64,000 bases of DNA from Pseudomonas paraeruginosa PA7 (GTDB lineage Bacteria > Pseudomonadota > Gammaproteobacteria > Pseudomonadales > Pseudomonadaceae): positions 5,088,001 through 5,152,000 of the forward strand of contig NC_009656.1 in the NCBI RefSeq assembly GCF_000017205.1, given 5' to 3'. A model generated the notes under the pieces. That model searched no databases. It worked only from the letters and a program-made list of their open reading frames with translations, and had not been told where the DNA came from. The first letter of the stretch is position 1. Every line of letters begins with the position of its first letter. Both the position numbers and the translations under genes were made by a program. Below are positions 1 to 8,035 of this stretch, in pieces.

Positions 1-87
1 TATTTCCACGACCATCTGTTCGTCGCCCGCGACGACGGCCCGCGCGCCCTCGCCGTCCTGCAGAAGCTGGCCAGGGAGGCGCACTGA
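1..87 (+). CDS. 3' end of a probable ACT-domain-like protein (partial)
   Basis: Only the last 28 codons are in the window, and the frame is open to the left edge. The visible tail reads YFHDHLFVARDDGPRALAVL and ends in KLAREAH before TGA at 85-87. An aromatic-HDHLFV strand followed by an Ala/Leu-rich helix resembles the C-terminus of small ACT-domain proteins, but this is a family impression from a short tail. The next gene starts one base after the stop, so the two are probably cotranscribed. The function is unknown. Confidence 0.6.
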   Translation, partial: YFHDHLFVARDDGPRALAVLQKLAREAH

Positions 88-88
88 G

Positions 89-691
89 ATGTGGCAGAGC
101 TATTTCAACGGGATCCTGGTGGCCGCCGGCCTGATCATCGCCATCGGCGCGCAGAATGCCTTCGTCCTCGCCCAGAGCCTGCGCCGCGAGCATCACCTCG
201 CGGTAGCCGCTCTCTGCGTGCTCTGCGACGCGATACTGGTCAGCCTCGGCGTGTTCGGCCTGGCCAGGCTGCTGGTGGAGAACCCGACACTACTGGCCAT
301 CGCCCGCTGGGGCGGGGTGGCCTTCCTGAGCTGGTACGGGCTCAAGGCGCTGCTTCGCGCGCTGCGCCCGGACGCCCTCGGCGACGCCGCGGAAACCGGC
401 CCTCGCTCGCGCCGGGCGGTGCTGCTGGCGGCGCTGGCGGTGACCCTGCTCAACCCGCACGTCTATCTGGATACCGTCCTGCTGATCGGTTCGCTCGGCG
501 CCCAGCAGGCCGCTCCCGGCGCCTACGCCCTTGGCGCGGCCAGCGCCTCGCTGATGTGGTTCTTCGCCCTCGCCCTCGGCGCTGCGTGGCTGGCGCCCTG
601 GCTCGCGCGCCCGGCCACCTGGCGCCTGCTCGACCTGATGGTCGCCGCCATGATGCTGGGCATGGCCGTCCAACTGGTCCTCCGCAACTGA
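89..691 (+). CDS. LysE/ArgO-family amino acid exporter
   Basis: This 200-residue inner-membrane protein belongs to the LysE/RhtB exporter superfamily, whose members export basic amino acids such as arginine or lysine. The family signature GAQNAFVLAQSLRREH lies at about residues 20-35 after the first membrane helix. About six hydrophobic segments are visible, and the length is normal for the family. The ATG at 89 sits one base after the upstream stop, so translation may be coupled. The ArgO branch is usually controlled by a LysR-type regulator (ArgP), but that gene is not in the window. The substrate is inferred from the family only. Confidence 0.85.
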   Translation: MWQSYFNGILVAAGLIIAIGAQNAFVLAQSLRREHHLAVAALCVLCDAILVSLGVFGLARLLVENPTLLAIARWGGVAFLSWYGLKALLRALRPDALGDAAETGPRSRRAVLLAALAVTLLNPHVYLDTVLLIGSLGAQQAAPGAYALGAASASLMWFFALALGAAWLAPWLARPATWRLLDLMVAAMMLGMAVQLVLRN

Positions 692-847
692 GCGGAAATC
701 CGGCGAGGCGATCGAACCCCGGCGCCGCCACGCAGTCCAGAAGGAAGGTGGGCAGTGCGCCGAGTGGCCTTGCGAAGCCCGGCGCAGCGCGCTGCCATCG
801 GCCTTTGCCCCTACAGTTGCTGCGTGGATATGCCCCGACACGGGTGC

Positions 848-1036
848 TATGATCCGGAGTTCGCGGCACTGGGAGCCTAGGCTCCGAGTCGCACCCGGCG
901 CCCTTTCCGGAGCGCTCCGCCGAACGTCCCCCCGGGGATCCAGGACGGGCTCCCGGACAGGCATCGGACCGGCCCCGTGAACCGGTCGCGCGCTAGCCGC
1001 GCCAGTCCTGACCTGAGGAAGAATAGGAGAGACACC
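848..1036 (+). promoter_or_regulatory. Candidate sodB promoter and long structured leader
   Basis: The 345-base gap between the exporter and sodB has no convincing gene. An extended -10 element (TGC followed by TATGAT, 846-853) lies about 185 bases before the sodB ATG; no good -35 is visible. The presumed leader holds two perfect palindromes, GGAGCCTAGGCTCC at 872-885 and CGGAGCGCTCCG at 908-919. A strong AGGAGA ribosome binding site lies at 1025-1030. The sodB mRNA is a known target of the iron-responsive PrrF small RNAs in P. aeruginosa, so a regulated leader is plausible. The promoter is a sequence-only guess. Confidence 0.4.
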
Positions 1037-1618
1037 ATGGCTTTCGAATTGCCGCCGCTGCCTTACGAAAAGAACGCCCTTGAGCCGCACATTTCCGCCG
1101 AGACCCTGGAATACCACCACGACAAGCACCACAACACCTACGTGGTGAACCTGAACAACCTGATCCCGGGCACCGAGTTCGAAGGCAAGAGCCTGGAAGA
1201 GATCGTCAAGACCTCCTCCGGCGGCATCTTCAACAACGCCGCCCAGGTGTGGAACCACACCTTCTACTGGAACTGCCTGAGCCCCAACGGCGGTGGCCAG
1301 CCCACCGGTGCCCTGGCCGACGCGATCAACGCCGCCTTCGGCTCCTTCGACAAGTTCAAGGAAGAGTTCACCAAGACTTCCGTCGGCACCTTCGGCTCCG
1401 GCTGGGGCTGGCTGGTGAAGAAGGCCGACGGCTCCCTGGCCCTGGCCAGCACCATCGGCGCCGGCAACCCGCTGACCAGCGGCGACACCCCGCTGCTGAC
1501 CTGCGACGTTTGGGAACACGCGTACTACATCGACTACCGCAACCTGCGTCCGAAGTACGTCGAAGCGTTCTGGAACCTGGTCAACTGGGACTTCGTGGCG
1601 AAGAACTTCGCTGCCTGA
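1037..1618 (+). CDS. sodB: Iron superoxide dismutase SodB
   Basis: This enzyme converts superoxide to hydrogen peroxide and oxygen in the cytoplasm. The 193 residues carry all the Fe/Mn-SOD metal ligand segments: [12 protein letters not shown] near residue 25, the WNHTFYW helix near residue 75, and the C-terminal signature [15 protein letters not shown] with ligand Asp and His. The length equals that of Pseudomonas FeSOD. The ATG at 1037 was chosen over an in-frame upstream start because it follows an AGGAGA site and gives the conserved N-terminus [11 protein letters not shown] symmetrical hairpin terminator follows directly, so it is probably monocistronic. Confidence 0.98.
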   Translation: MAFELPPLPYEKNALEPHISAETLEYHHDKHHNTYVVNLNNLIPGTEFEGKSLEEIVKTSSGGIFNNAAQVWNHTFYWNCLSPNGGGQPTGALADAINAAFGSFDKFKEEFTKTSVGTFGSGWGWLVKKADGSLALASTIGAGNPLTSGDTPLLTCDVWEHAYYIDYRNLRPKYVEAFWNLVNWDFVAKNFAA

Positions 1619-1634
1619 GTCTGTTCAGAACCAC

Positions 1635-1664
1635 GAAAAAGCCCGGCATTCGCCGGGCTTTTTC
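1635..1664 (+). terminator. Rho-independent terminator after sodB
   Basis: An A-run, a GCCCGGC stem, a short ATTC-type loop, the complementary GCCGGGC and a T-run lie 17 bases after the sodB stop. Because A and T runs flank both sides it could act in both directions. Confidence 0.9.
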
Positions 1665-1798
1665 GTTTTAATCTGTGGCCCAGGAGCCATCGTCTACCCT
1701 CAGGAACTGGTAGACCTCCGCTCGTGTTAGCCTCTTGAGGCAAAGAAGTTCTGCCTACCGGCTTGTCTTTCGCCCTGGCGACGTACAAGGAAGGCCCC

Positions 1799-3859
1799 TT
1801 GAAACTGGACTCCCGACACAGCCTCTCGCTCAAGCTGCTGCGTGTCGTGCTACTGGCGGCGCTGGCCGTTGGCGCAGTGCTCAGTTGCGCACAGATCGTC
1901 TTCGACGCCTACAAGGCCAGGCAGGCGGTGAACAGCGACGCCCAGCGCATCCTCGCGATGGTCCGCGACCCGTCCACCCAGGCGGTCTACAGCCTCGACC
2001 GGGAGATGGCGATGCAGGTCCTCGAGGGGCTGTTCCAGCACGAGGCGGTGCGCCAGGCGAGCATCGGCCACCCCGGCGAACCGATGCTGGCGGAGAAATC
2101 CAGGCCGCTGCTGGACCTGCCGACCCGCTGGCTGACCGACCCGATCCTCGGCCAGGAGCGCACCTTCAGCATCCGCCTGATCGGCCGTCCGCCCTACAGC
2201 GAATACTACGGCGACCTGAAGATCACCCTGGACACCGCGCCCTACGGGGAAAACTTCGTCACTACCTCGGAGATCATCTTCATCTCCGGCATCCTCCGCG
2301 CCCTGGCCATGGGCCTGGTGCTGTTCCTGGTCTACCACTGGATGCTGACCAAGCCGCTGTCGAAGATCATCGAGCACCTGGTCAGCATCAATCCGGACCG
2401 CCCCGGCCAGCACCAGCTACCGCTGCTCAAGGGACACGAACGCAACGAACTGGGCCTCTGGGTGACCACCGCCAACCAGTTGCTCGCCTCCATCGAAAGC
2501 AACAGCCATCTGCGCCGCGAAGCCGAGGACAACCTGCTGCGCATCTCCCAGTACGACTTCCTCACCGGCCTGCCGAACCGCCAGTTGCTGCAGCAGCAGC
2601 TCGACCAGATCCTCGACGGCGCCGGCCGCCAGCAGCGCCGGGTGGCAGTGCTGTGCCTGGGCCTCGACGACTTCAAGGGGATCAACGAGCAGTACACTTA
2701 CCAGCTCGGCGACCAGTTGCTGATCGCCCTCGCCGACCGCCTGCGTGGCCACAGCGCGCGGCTCGGTTCCCTGGCGCGGCTGGGCGGCGACCAGTTCGCT
2801 CTGGTCCAGGCCGACATCGAGCAACCCTACGAGGCGGCCGAGCTGGCGCAGAGCATCCTCGACGGCCTGGAGGCGCCGTTCGAGATCGATCAGCACGAGG
2901 TGCGCCTGCGCGCCACCATCGGCATCACCCTCTTCCCCGAAGATGGCGAGACCACCGAGAAGCTGCTGCAGAAGGCCGAGCAGACCATGACCCTGGCCAA
3001 GACCCGCTCACGCAACCGCTACCAGTTCTACATCGCCAGCGTGGACAGCGAGATGCGGCGCCGCCGGGAACTGGAAAAGGACCTGCGCGACGCCTTGCAG
3101 CGCCACGAGTTGCACCTGGTCTACCAGCCACAGGTGGACTACCGCGACCACCGCGTGGTCGGCGTCGAGGCGCTGCTGCGCTGGCAACACCCGCTGCACG
3201 GCTTCGTTCCGCCGGACCTGTTCATTCCGCTGGCGGAGCAGAACGGCAGCATCTTCAGCATCGGCGAGTGGGTGCTCGACCAGGCCTGCCGGCAACTGCG
3301 CGAATGGCACGACCAGGGCTTCGACGACCTGCGCATGGCGGTCAACCTGTCCACCGTGCAACTCCACCACAACGCCCTGCCGCGGGTGGTCAGCAACCTG
3401 CTGCAGGTCTACCGCCTGCCGGCGCGCAGCCTGGAGCTGGAAGTCACCGAGACCGGCCTGATGGAAGACATCTCCACCGCCGCCCAGCACCTGCTCAGCC
3501 TGCGTCGCGCCGGCGCACTGATCGCCATCGACGACTTCGGCACCGGTTACTCCTCGCTGAGCTACCTCAAGAGCCTGCCGCTGGACAAGATCAAGATCGA
3601 CAAGAGCTTCGTCCAGGACCTGCTGCAGGACGAGGACGACGCCACCATCGTCCGCGCCATCATCCAGCTCGGCAAGAGCCTGGGCATGCAGGTGATCGCC
3701 GAGGGCGTGGAAACCGCCGAGCAGGAGGCGTACATCATCGCCGAAGGCTGCCACGAAGGTCAGGGCTACCTGTACAGCAAGCCGCTGCCGGCCAGGGAAT
3801 TGACCCAGTACCTCAAGCAGGCGCGGCGCCTGAGCCAGGCCACCAGCGAGCGGCCCTGA
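1799..3859 (+). CDS. bifA: BifA, membrane c-di-GMP phosphodiesterase with degenerate GGDEF
   Basis: BifA degrades cyclic-di-GMP and inversely controls biofilm formation and swarming in P. aeruginosa. A TM helix at about residues 10-30 and a second at about 160-180 bracket a periplasmic sensor region. A GGDEF-type domain follows, whose signature is GGDQF (residues 329-333), so cyclase activity is not expected. The C-terminal EAL domain is intact: EALLRW from residue 457, then NLST, TETGLMED, DDFGTGYSSL, KIDKSFV and AEGVE. No ATG fits. TTG at 1799 was chosen because AAGGAAGG lies just upstream, giving 686 residues; an upstream alternative start at 1763 lacks a clear RBS. Confidence 0.93.
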   Translation: MKLDSRHSLSLKLLRVVLLAALAVGAVLSCAQIVFDAYKARQAVNSDAQRILAMVRDPSTQAVYSLDREMAMQVLEGLFQHEAVRQASIGHPGEPMLAEKSRPLLDLPTRWLTDPILGQERTFSIRLIGRPPYSEYYGDLKITLDTAPYGENFVTTSEIIFISGILRALAMGLVLFLVYHWMLTKPLSKIIEHLVSINPDRPGQHQLPLLKGHERNELGLWVTTANQLLASIESNSHLRREAEDNLLRISQYDFLTGLPNRQLLQQQLDQILDGAGRQQRRVAVLCLGLDDFKGINEQYTYQLGDQLLIALADRLRGHSARLGSLARLGGDQFALVQADIEQPYEAAELAQSILDGLEAPFEIDQHEVRLRATIGITLFPEDGETTEKLLQKAEQTMTLAKTRSRNRYQFYIASVDSEMRRRRELEKDLRDALQRHELHLVYQPQVDYRDHRVVGVEALLRWQHPLHGFVPPDLFIPLAEQNGSIFSIGEWVLDQACRQLREWHDQGFDDLRMAVNLSTVQLHHNALPRVVSNLLQVYRLPARSLELEVTETGLMEDISTAAQHLLSLRRAGALIAIDDFGTGYSSLSYLKSLPLDKIKIDKSFVQDLLQDEDDATIVRAIIQLGKSLGMQVIAEGVETAEQEAYIIAEGCHEGQGYLYSKPLPARELTQYLKQARRLSQATSERP

Positions 3860-3924
3860 GGCTGCCGGAGGCACTTCGGACGACGACGCGGCATATCCCG
3901 GCACGCCGCGGCCTTTTCAAAAAT

Positions 3925-3943
3925 GCAAATCTTTCGCATTATG
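3925..3943 (+). promoter_or_regulatory. Candidate Fur box upstream of icmP
   Basis: The 19-base GCAAATCTTTCGCATTATG matches the classical Fur box (GATAATGATAATCATTATC) at about 11 positions and keeps the outer half-site pattern GCAAAT/CATTAT. It lies 85 bases before the icmP ATG. Imelysin clusters are commonly iron-repressed, which supports the call. Binding is not shown. Confidence 0.5.
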
Positions 3944-4027
3944 TGGCGGTTTTTCCGCGCCCTTCCGGACGTTCTCGACAAGCGCACGCCGCTTCGGCAA
4001 GCCACCAATAAAGCAAAGGAATCCGCC

Positions 4028-5368
4028 ATGACTCGTATGCCCCTGGCCACCGCCAGTCTGCTGGCCCTCGCCATCTCCCTCGCCGGTTGCGGCGACGACA
4101 AGAAAGCCGAAGCGCCTGCGACCCCGGCGGCCAGCACCCAGCCCGCCGCTCCAGCCGCCGCCCCGGCCGCCAAGGTCGACGAGGCCGCCGCCAGGGCGGT
4201 GATCAAGAACTACGCGGATCTCGCCGAAGCCACTTTCGCCGACGCTCTGAGCACCGCCAGGGAGTTGCAGAAGGCCGTCGACGCGTTCCTCGCCAAGCCC
4301 GACGCGGAGACCCTGAAAGCCGCCAAGGAAGCCTGGTTCGCCGCCCGCACCCCCTACTCGCAGAGCGAAGCCTTCCGCTTCGGCAACGCGATCATCGACG
4401 ACTGGGAAGGACAGGTTAACGCCTGGCCGCTGGACGAAGGCCTGATCGACTACGTCGCCAAGGACTACCAGCATGCCCTGGGCAACCCCGGCGCCACCGC
4501 CAACATCGTCGCCAACACCGAGATCCAGGTCGGCGAAGACAAGATCGACGTCAAGGAAATCACCGGCGAGAAACTGGCCGGCCTGAACGAGCTGGGCGGT
4601 TCCGAAGCCAACGTCGCCACCGGCTACCACGCCATCGAGTTCCTCCTCTGGGGCCAGGACCTGAACGGCACCGGTCCGGGCGCCGGCGACCGCCCCGCCA
4701 CCGACTATGCCCAGGGCAAGGACTGCACCGGCGGTCATTGCGACCGCCGCGCCGCTTACCTGAAGGCGGTCACCGACCTGCTGGTCAGCGACCTCGAATA
4801 CATGGCCGGACAGTGGAAAGCCGGCGTCGCCGACAACTACCGCGCCAAGCTGGAAGCCGAGCCGGTGGATACCGGCCTGCGCAAGATGTTCTTCGGCATG
4901 GGCAGCCTGTCCCTCGGCGAACTGGCCGGCGAGCGCATGAAGGTCGCACTGGAGGCCAACTCCACCGAGGACGAGCACGACTGCTTCAGCGACGACACCC
5001 ACCACACCCTGTTCTTCAATGCCAAGAGCATCCGCAACATCTACCTGGGCGAGTACAAGCGCGTCGACGGCAGCGTGGTGAAAGGCCCGAGCCTGGCCGA
5101 CCTGGTCGCCAAGGCCGACGCCGCCGCCAACGACACCCTGAAGGCCGACCTTGCCGACACCGAGGCCAAGCTGCAGGTCATCGTCGACAGCGCCGAGAAG
5201 GATGGTGTGCACTTCGACCAGATGATCGCCCCGGACAACAAGGAAGGTCAGCAGAAGATCCGCGACGCCATCGCCGCCCTGGTCAAGCAGACCGGCGCCA
5301 TCGAGCAGGCCGCGGGCAAGCTGGGCATCCAGGACCTGAAGCCGGATAACGCCGACCACCAGTTCTGA
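4028..5368 (+). CDS. icmP: IcmP, imelysin-family lipoprotein (insulin-cleaving metalloproteinase)
   Basis: This 446-residue outer-membrane-type lipoprotein is known in P. aeruginosa as an insulin-cleaving protein of the imelysin (peptidase M75) family. The signal peptide ends in a lipobox, SLAGC, at about residue 20, followed by an Ala/Pro/Lys linker. The imelysin motif GxHxxE is present as GYHAIEFLLWGQD near residue 200. The ATG at 4028 lies after AAAGGAATC and at the start of the signal peptide, so an upstream in-frame start is rejected. It is the first gene of a likely iron-responsive cluster with a candidate Fur box. Family knowledge suggests iron or heme handling; the physiological substrate is unclear. 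Confidence 0.93.
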   Translation: MTRMPLATASLLALAISLAGCGDDKKAEAPATPAASTQPAAPAAAPAAKVDEAAARAVIKNYADLAEATFADALSTARELQKAVDAFLAKPDAETLKAAKEAWFAARTPYSQSEAFRFGNAIIDDWEGQVNAWPLDEGLIDYVAKDYQHALGNPGATANIVANTEIQVGEDKIDVKEITGEKLAGLNELGGSEANVATGYHAIEFLLWGQDLNGTGPGAGDRPATDYAQGKDCTGGHCDRRAAYLKAVTDLLVSDLEYMAGQWKAGVADNYRAKLEAEPVDTGLRKMFFGMGSLSLGELAGERMKVALEANSTEDEHDCFSDDTHHTLFFNAKSIRNIYLGEYKRVDGSVVKGPSLADLVAKADAAANDTLKADLADTEAKLQVIVDSAEKDGVHFDQMIAPDNKEGQQKIRDAIAALVKQTGAIEQAAGKLGIQDLKPDNADHQF

Positions 5369-5387
5369 TCCCTTCCTGCGCCAACAG

Positions 5388-5414
5388 CGTGCGGCCCATG
5401 GCCGCACGTTGCGT
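5388..5414 (+). terminator. Strong hairpin after icmP, possible terminator or attenuator
   Basis: A perfect 9-bp stem CGTGCGGCC/GGCCGCACG with a CAT loop lies 20 bases after the icmP stop, followed by only a weak T-rich tail (TTGCGTTTC). It separates icmP from the next, separately regulated gene. Confidence 0.5.
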
Positions 5415-5454
5415 TTCAGGCCCGCCGCTGCGGGCTGCGGGGGCCTTCACAAAC

Positions 5455-5473
5455 GCAAATCCCTCTTATTTTG
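5455..5473 (+). promoter_or_regulatory. Candidate second Fur box upstream of the di-heme gene
   Basis: GCAAATCCCTCTTATTTTG repeats the left half-site of the box before icmP and has a similar T/A-rich right half; about 9 of 19 positions match the Fur consensus. It lies 57 bases before the ATG at 5530. It is weaker than the first box, and its position and shared flank are the main support. Confidence 0.4.
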
Positions 5474-5529
5474 ATTAGCCCCAACTGGTAAGCTTGCGGG
5501 CTGTCTCCACGCAGTCCGGATGTTCGCCG

Positions 5530-6951
5530 ATGTCGTTGCCGTCACCTCTTACACCGCTCGCCTGCCTCCTGACGGCGCTCCTCCTGAGCGGCTGCGGCGC
5601 CAGCGACGAGCCGCCGCGCGCCGAGCCCGGCGAACAGCTCTCCGGGGGCGCGGCCACGGTGCAGCAAAGCGACCGCAACGCCTTCTCCCTGCCGTCCGCC
5701 AACCTCGCCCCGAGCCGGCGCCTGGACTTCAGCGTCGGCAACAGCTTCTTCCGCAACCCCTGGGTCATCGCCCCTTCCTCCACCACCGCGCGCGACGGCC
5801 TCGGCCCGCTGTTCAACACCAACGCCTGCCAGAACTGCCACGTCAAGGACGGCCGCGGCCATCCGCCGGGGCCGGACGCGGTGAGCGCGGTGTCGATGCT
5901 GGTGCGCCTGTCGATCCCGGCCGGCCCGGACGACCAGCAGACCCTGTTGCACCAGGGGGTGATTCCCGAGCCGACCTATGGTGGCCAGTTGCAGGACGTC
6001 GGCATTCCGGGCGTCGCCCCGGAAGGCAAGGTGCGGGTGGACTATGAACCGCTGAAGGTGAGGTTCGACGACGGCACCGAGGTCGAACTGCGCAAGCCGG
6101 TCCTGCGCATCAGCCAGCTCGGCTACGGGCCGATGCACCCGCAGACGATGTTCTCGGCCCGTGTCGCCCCGCCGATGATCGGCCTCGGTCTGCTCGAAGC
6201 GATACCCGAAGCGGCGATCCTGGCCAATGCCGACCCGGACGACCGCAACGGCGACGGTATCCGCGGGCGCGCCAACCAGGTCTGGGACGCCGCGCGCCAG
6301 CGCAGCGCGCTCGGCCGCTTCGGCTGGAAGGCTGGCCAGCCGGACATCCCGCAGCAGAACGCGCACGCCTTCGCCGACGACATGGGCCTGACCAGCAGCC
6401 TGCGGCCCCACGACGACTGCAGCCCCGCCCAGGTCGAGTGCCGCCGGGCGCCCAACGGCGGCGAACCGGAAGTCAGCGACAACATCTTCGCCCAGGTGCT
6501 GTTCTACAGCCGCAACCTGGCGGTCCCGGCGCGACGCAAGGTGGAAGACCCGCAGGTGCTGGCCGGCAAGCGCCTGTTCGCCCAGGCCAACTGCGTCGCC
6601 TGCCATGTTCCCAGCTTCACCACCGGCGCCAACGCCAGTGAGCCGGAGCTGGCCAACCAGGTGATCCGCCCCTATTCCGACCTGCTGCTGCATGACATGG
6701 GCGACGGCTTGGCGGACAATCGCCCGGAATTTCTCGCCAGCGGGCGGGACTGGCGTACCCCGCCGCTGTGGGGCATCGGCCTGACCGAGACGGTCAACGG
6801 CCATACCCAGTTCCTTCACGACGGGCGCGCCCGCAACCTGCTGGAGGCGATCCTCTGGCACGGCGGCGAAGCCGAAGCGGCCAAGCGGCATGTGCTCGGC
6901 TTCGACGCCGACCAGCGCAGCGCCCTGCTGGCCTTCCTGAATTCACTCTGA
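5530..6951 (+). CDS. Di-heme c-type cytochrome / DUF1111 'thiol oxidoreductase' lipoprotein
   Basis: This is a periplasmic or outer-membrane lipoprotein of 473 residues with lipobox LLLSGC at about residue 22. Two heme c sites are visible: CQNCH at 100-104 and CVACH at about 355-359. The arrangement fits the DUF1111/COG3488 di-heme family, which is related to MauG and cytochrome c peroxidases. Members lie beside imelysin genes and are often iron-regulated, so a role in ferrous iron oxidation or iron uptake is an inference. ATG 5530 was chosen because it begins the signal peptide. The next imelysin gene starts 9 bases downstream, indicating an operon. Confidence 0.88.
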   Translation: MSLPSPLTPLACLLTALLLSGCGASDEPPRAEPGEQLSGGAATVQQSDRNAFSLPSANLAPSRRLDFSVGNSFFRNPWVIAPSSTTARDGLGPLFNTNACQNCHVKDGRGHPPGPDAVSAVSMLVRLSIPAGPDDQQTLLHQGVIPEPTYGGQLQDVGIPGVAPEGKVRVDYEPLKVRFDDGTEVELRKPVLRISQLGYGPMHPQTMFSARVAPPMIGLGLLEAIPEAAILANADPDDRNGDGIRGRANQVWDAARQRSALGRFGWKAGQPDIPQQNAHAFADDMGLTSSLRPHDDCSPAQVECRRAPNGGEPEVSDNIFAQVLFYSRNLAVPARRKVEDPQVLAGKRLFAQANCVACHVPSFTTGANASEPELANQVIRPYSDLLLHDMGDGLADNRPEFLASGRDWRTPPLWGIGLTETVNGHTQFLHDGRARNLLEAILWHGGEAEAAKRHVLGFDADQRSALLAFLNSL

Positions 6952-6960
6952 GGAGCCCAC

Positions 6961-8025
6961 ATGTTCCGCCCACGACTGCTCTTGACCAGCCTCGCCATCG
7001 CCCTCGGCGCCTGTTCGCCGCAAGACCCGCAGGCCGTCACCAGTGCCGCCCTGGCGCAACAGGTGATCCTGCCGACCTACAGCCGCTGGGTGGAGGCCGA
7101 CCAGGCCCTGGCCAGCAGCGCCCTGGCCTACTGCCAGGGCAAGGAAGACCTGGCCAAGGCCCGTGACGCGTTCCATGCCGCGCAGAAGGCCTGGGCCGAG
7201 CTGCAACCGCTGCTGATCGGCCCGCTGGCCGAAGGCAACCGCGCCTGGCAGGTGCAGTTCTGGCCGGACAAGAAGGATCTGGTCGGCCGCCAGGTCGAGC
7301 AGCTGCTCAAGAGCAACCCGCAGGTCGACGCCGCGGCCCTGGCCAAGGCCAGCGTGGTGGTACAGGGGCTCTCCGCCTACGAATACATCCTCTTCGACAG
7401 CAAGATCGATCTCGCCGACGCCGCCACCAAGGCCCGTTACTGCCCCTTGCTGGAAGCCATCGGCACCCACCAGCAGCAACTGGCCCAGGACATCCTGGCG
7501 CGCTGGAAGAACGACGGCGGCATGCTCACCCAGATGAGCAAGTTCCCCAACGATCGCTACGCCGACGCCCACGAGGCGATCGCCGAACTGCTGCGGGTAC
7601 AGGTCACCGCCCTGGACATGCTGAAGAAGAAGCTCGGCACGCCGCTGGGCCGGCAGAGCAAGGGCATTCCCCAGCCCTACCAGGCCGAGGCCTGGCGCAG
7701 CAACGCCTCGCTGGCCAGCCTGGACGCCAGCCTGGGCGGCGCCCAGGCGCTCTGGGAAGGCATCGATGGCAAGGGCCTGAAGACCCTGCTGCCGGCCGAG
7801 CAGAAGGAACTGGCCGGCAAGATCGACGCCGCCTACGCCGACAGCCATGCGAAGCTGACGGCGCTGGAACAGAAACCGCTCTCCGAACTGCTCGCCAGCG
7901 AGGACGGGCGCACCCAGCTCAACGCCCTCTACGACAGCCTGAACGTGGTCCATCGCCTGCACGAAGGCGACCTGGCCCGCGCCCTCGGCGTGCAACTGGG
8001 CTTCAACGCCAACGATGGCGACTGA
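6961..8025 (+). CDS. Second imelysin-family lipoprotein
   Basis: This protein has 354 residues, with a short signal peptide and lipobox ALGAC near residue 17. It is imelysin-like over its length, but where IcmP has the HxxE motif this protein reads SAYEYILF: the glutamate is kept and the histidine is replaced by serine. It may therefore bind metal differently or have lost any peptidase activity. A TGAGGAG site precedes the ATG by 5 bases. It follows the di-heme gene closely and is overlapped or abutted by the DUF1513 gene. The call rests on family resemblance; function is inferred as periplasmic iron handling. Confidence 0.85.
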   Translation: MFRPRLLLTSLAIALGACSPQDPQAVTSAALAQQVILPTYSRWVEADQALASSALAYCQGKEDLAKARDAFHAAQKAWAELQPLLIGPLAEGNRAWQVQFWPDKKDLVGRQVEQLLKSNPQVDAAALAKASVVVQGLSAYEYILFDSKIDLADAATKARYCPLLEAIGTHQQQLAQDILARWKNDGGMLTQMSKFPNDRYADAHEAIAELLRVQVTALDMLKKKLGTPLGRQSKGIPQPYQAEAWRSNASLASLDASLGGAQALWEGIDGKGLKTLLPAEQKELAGKIDAAYADSHAKLTALEQKPLSELLASEDGRTQLNALYDSLNVVHRLHEGDLARALGVQLGFNANDGD

Positions 8026-8035
8026 GGTCGGCGCC

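Noticed and set aside
1735..4011. Plus-strand 758-codon frame overlapping bifA
   Set aside because: It is an Arg/Pro-rich +1 frame translation of bifA with no homology pattern.
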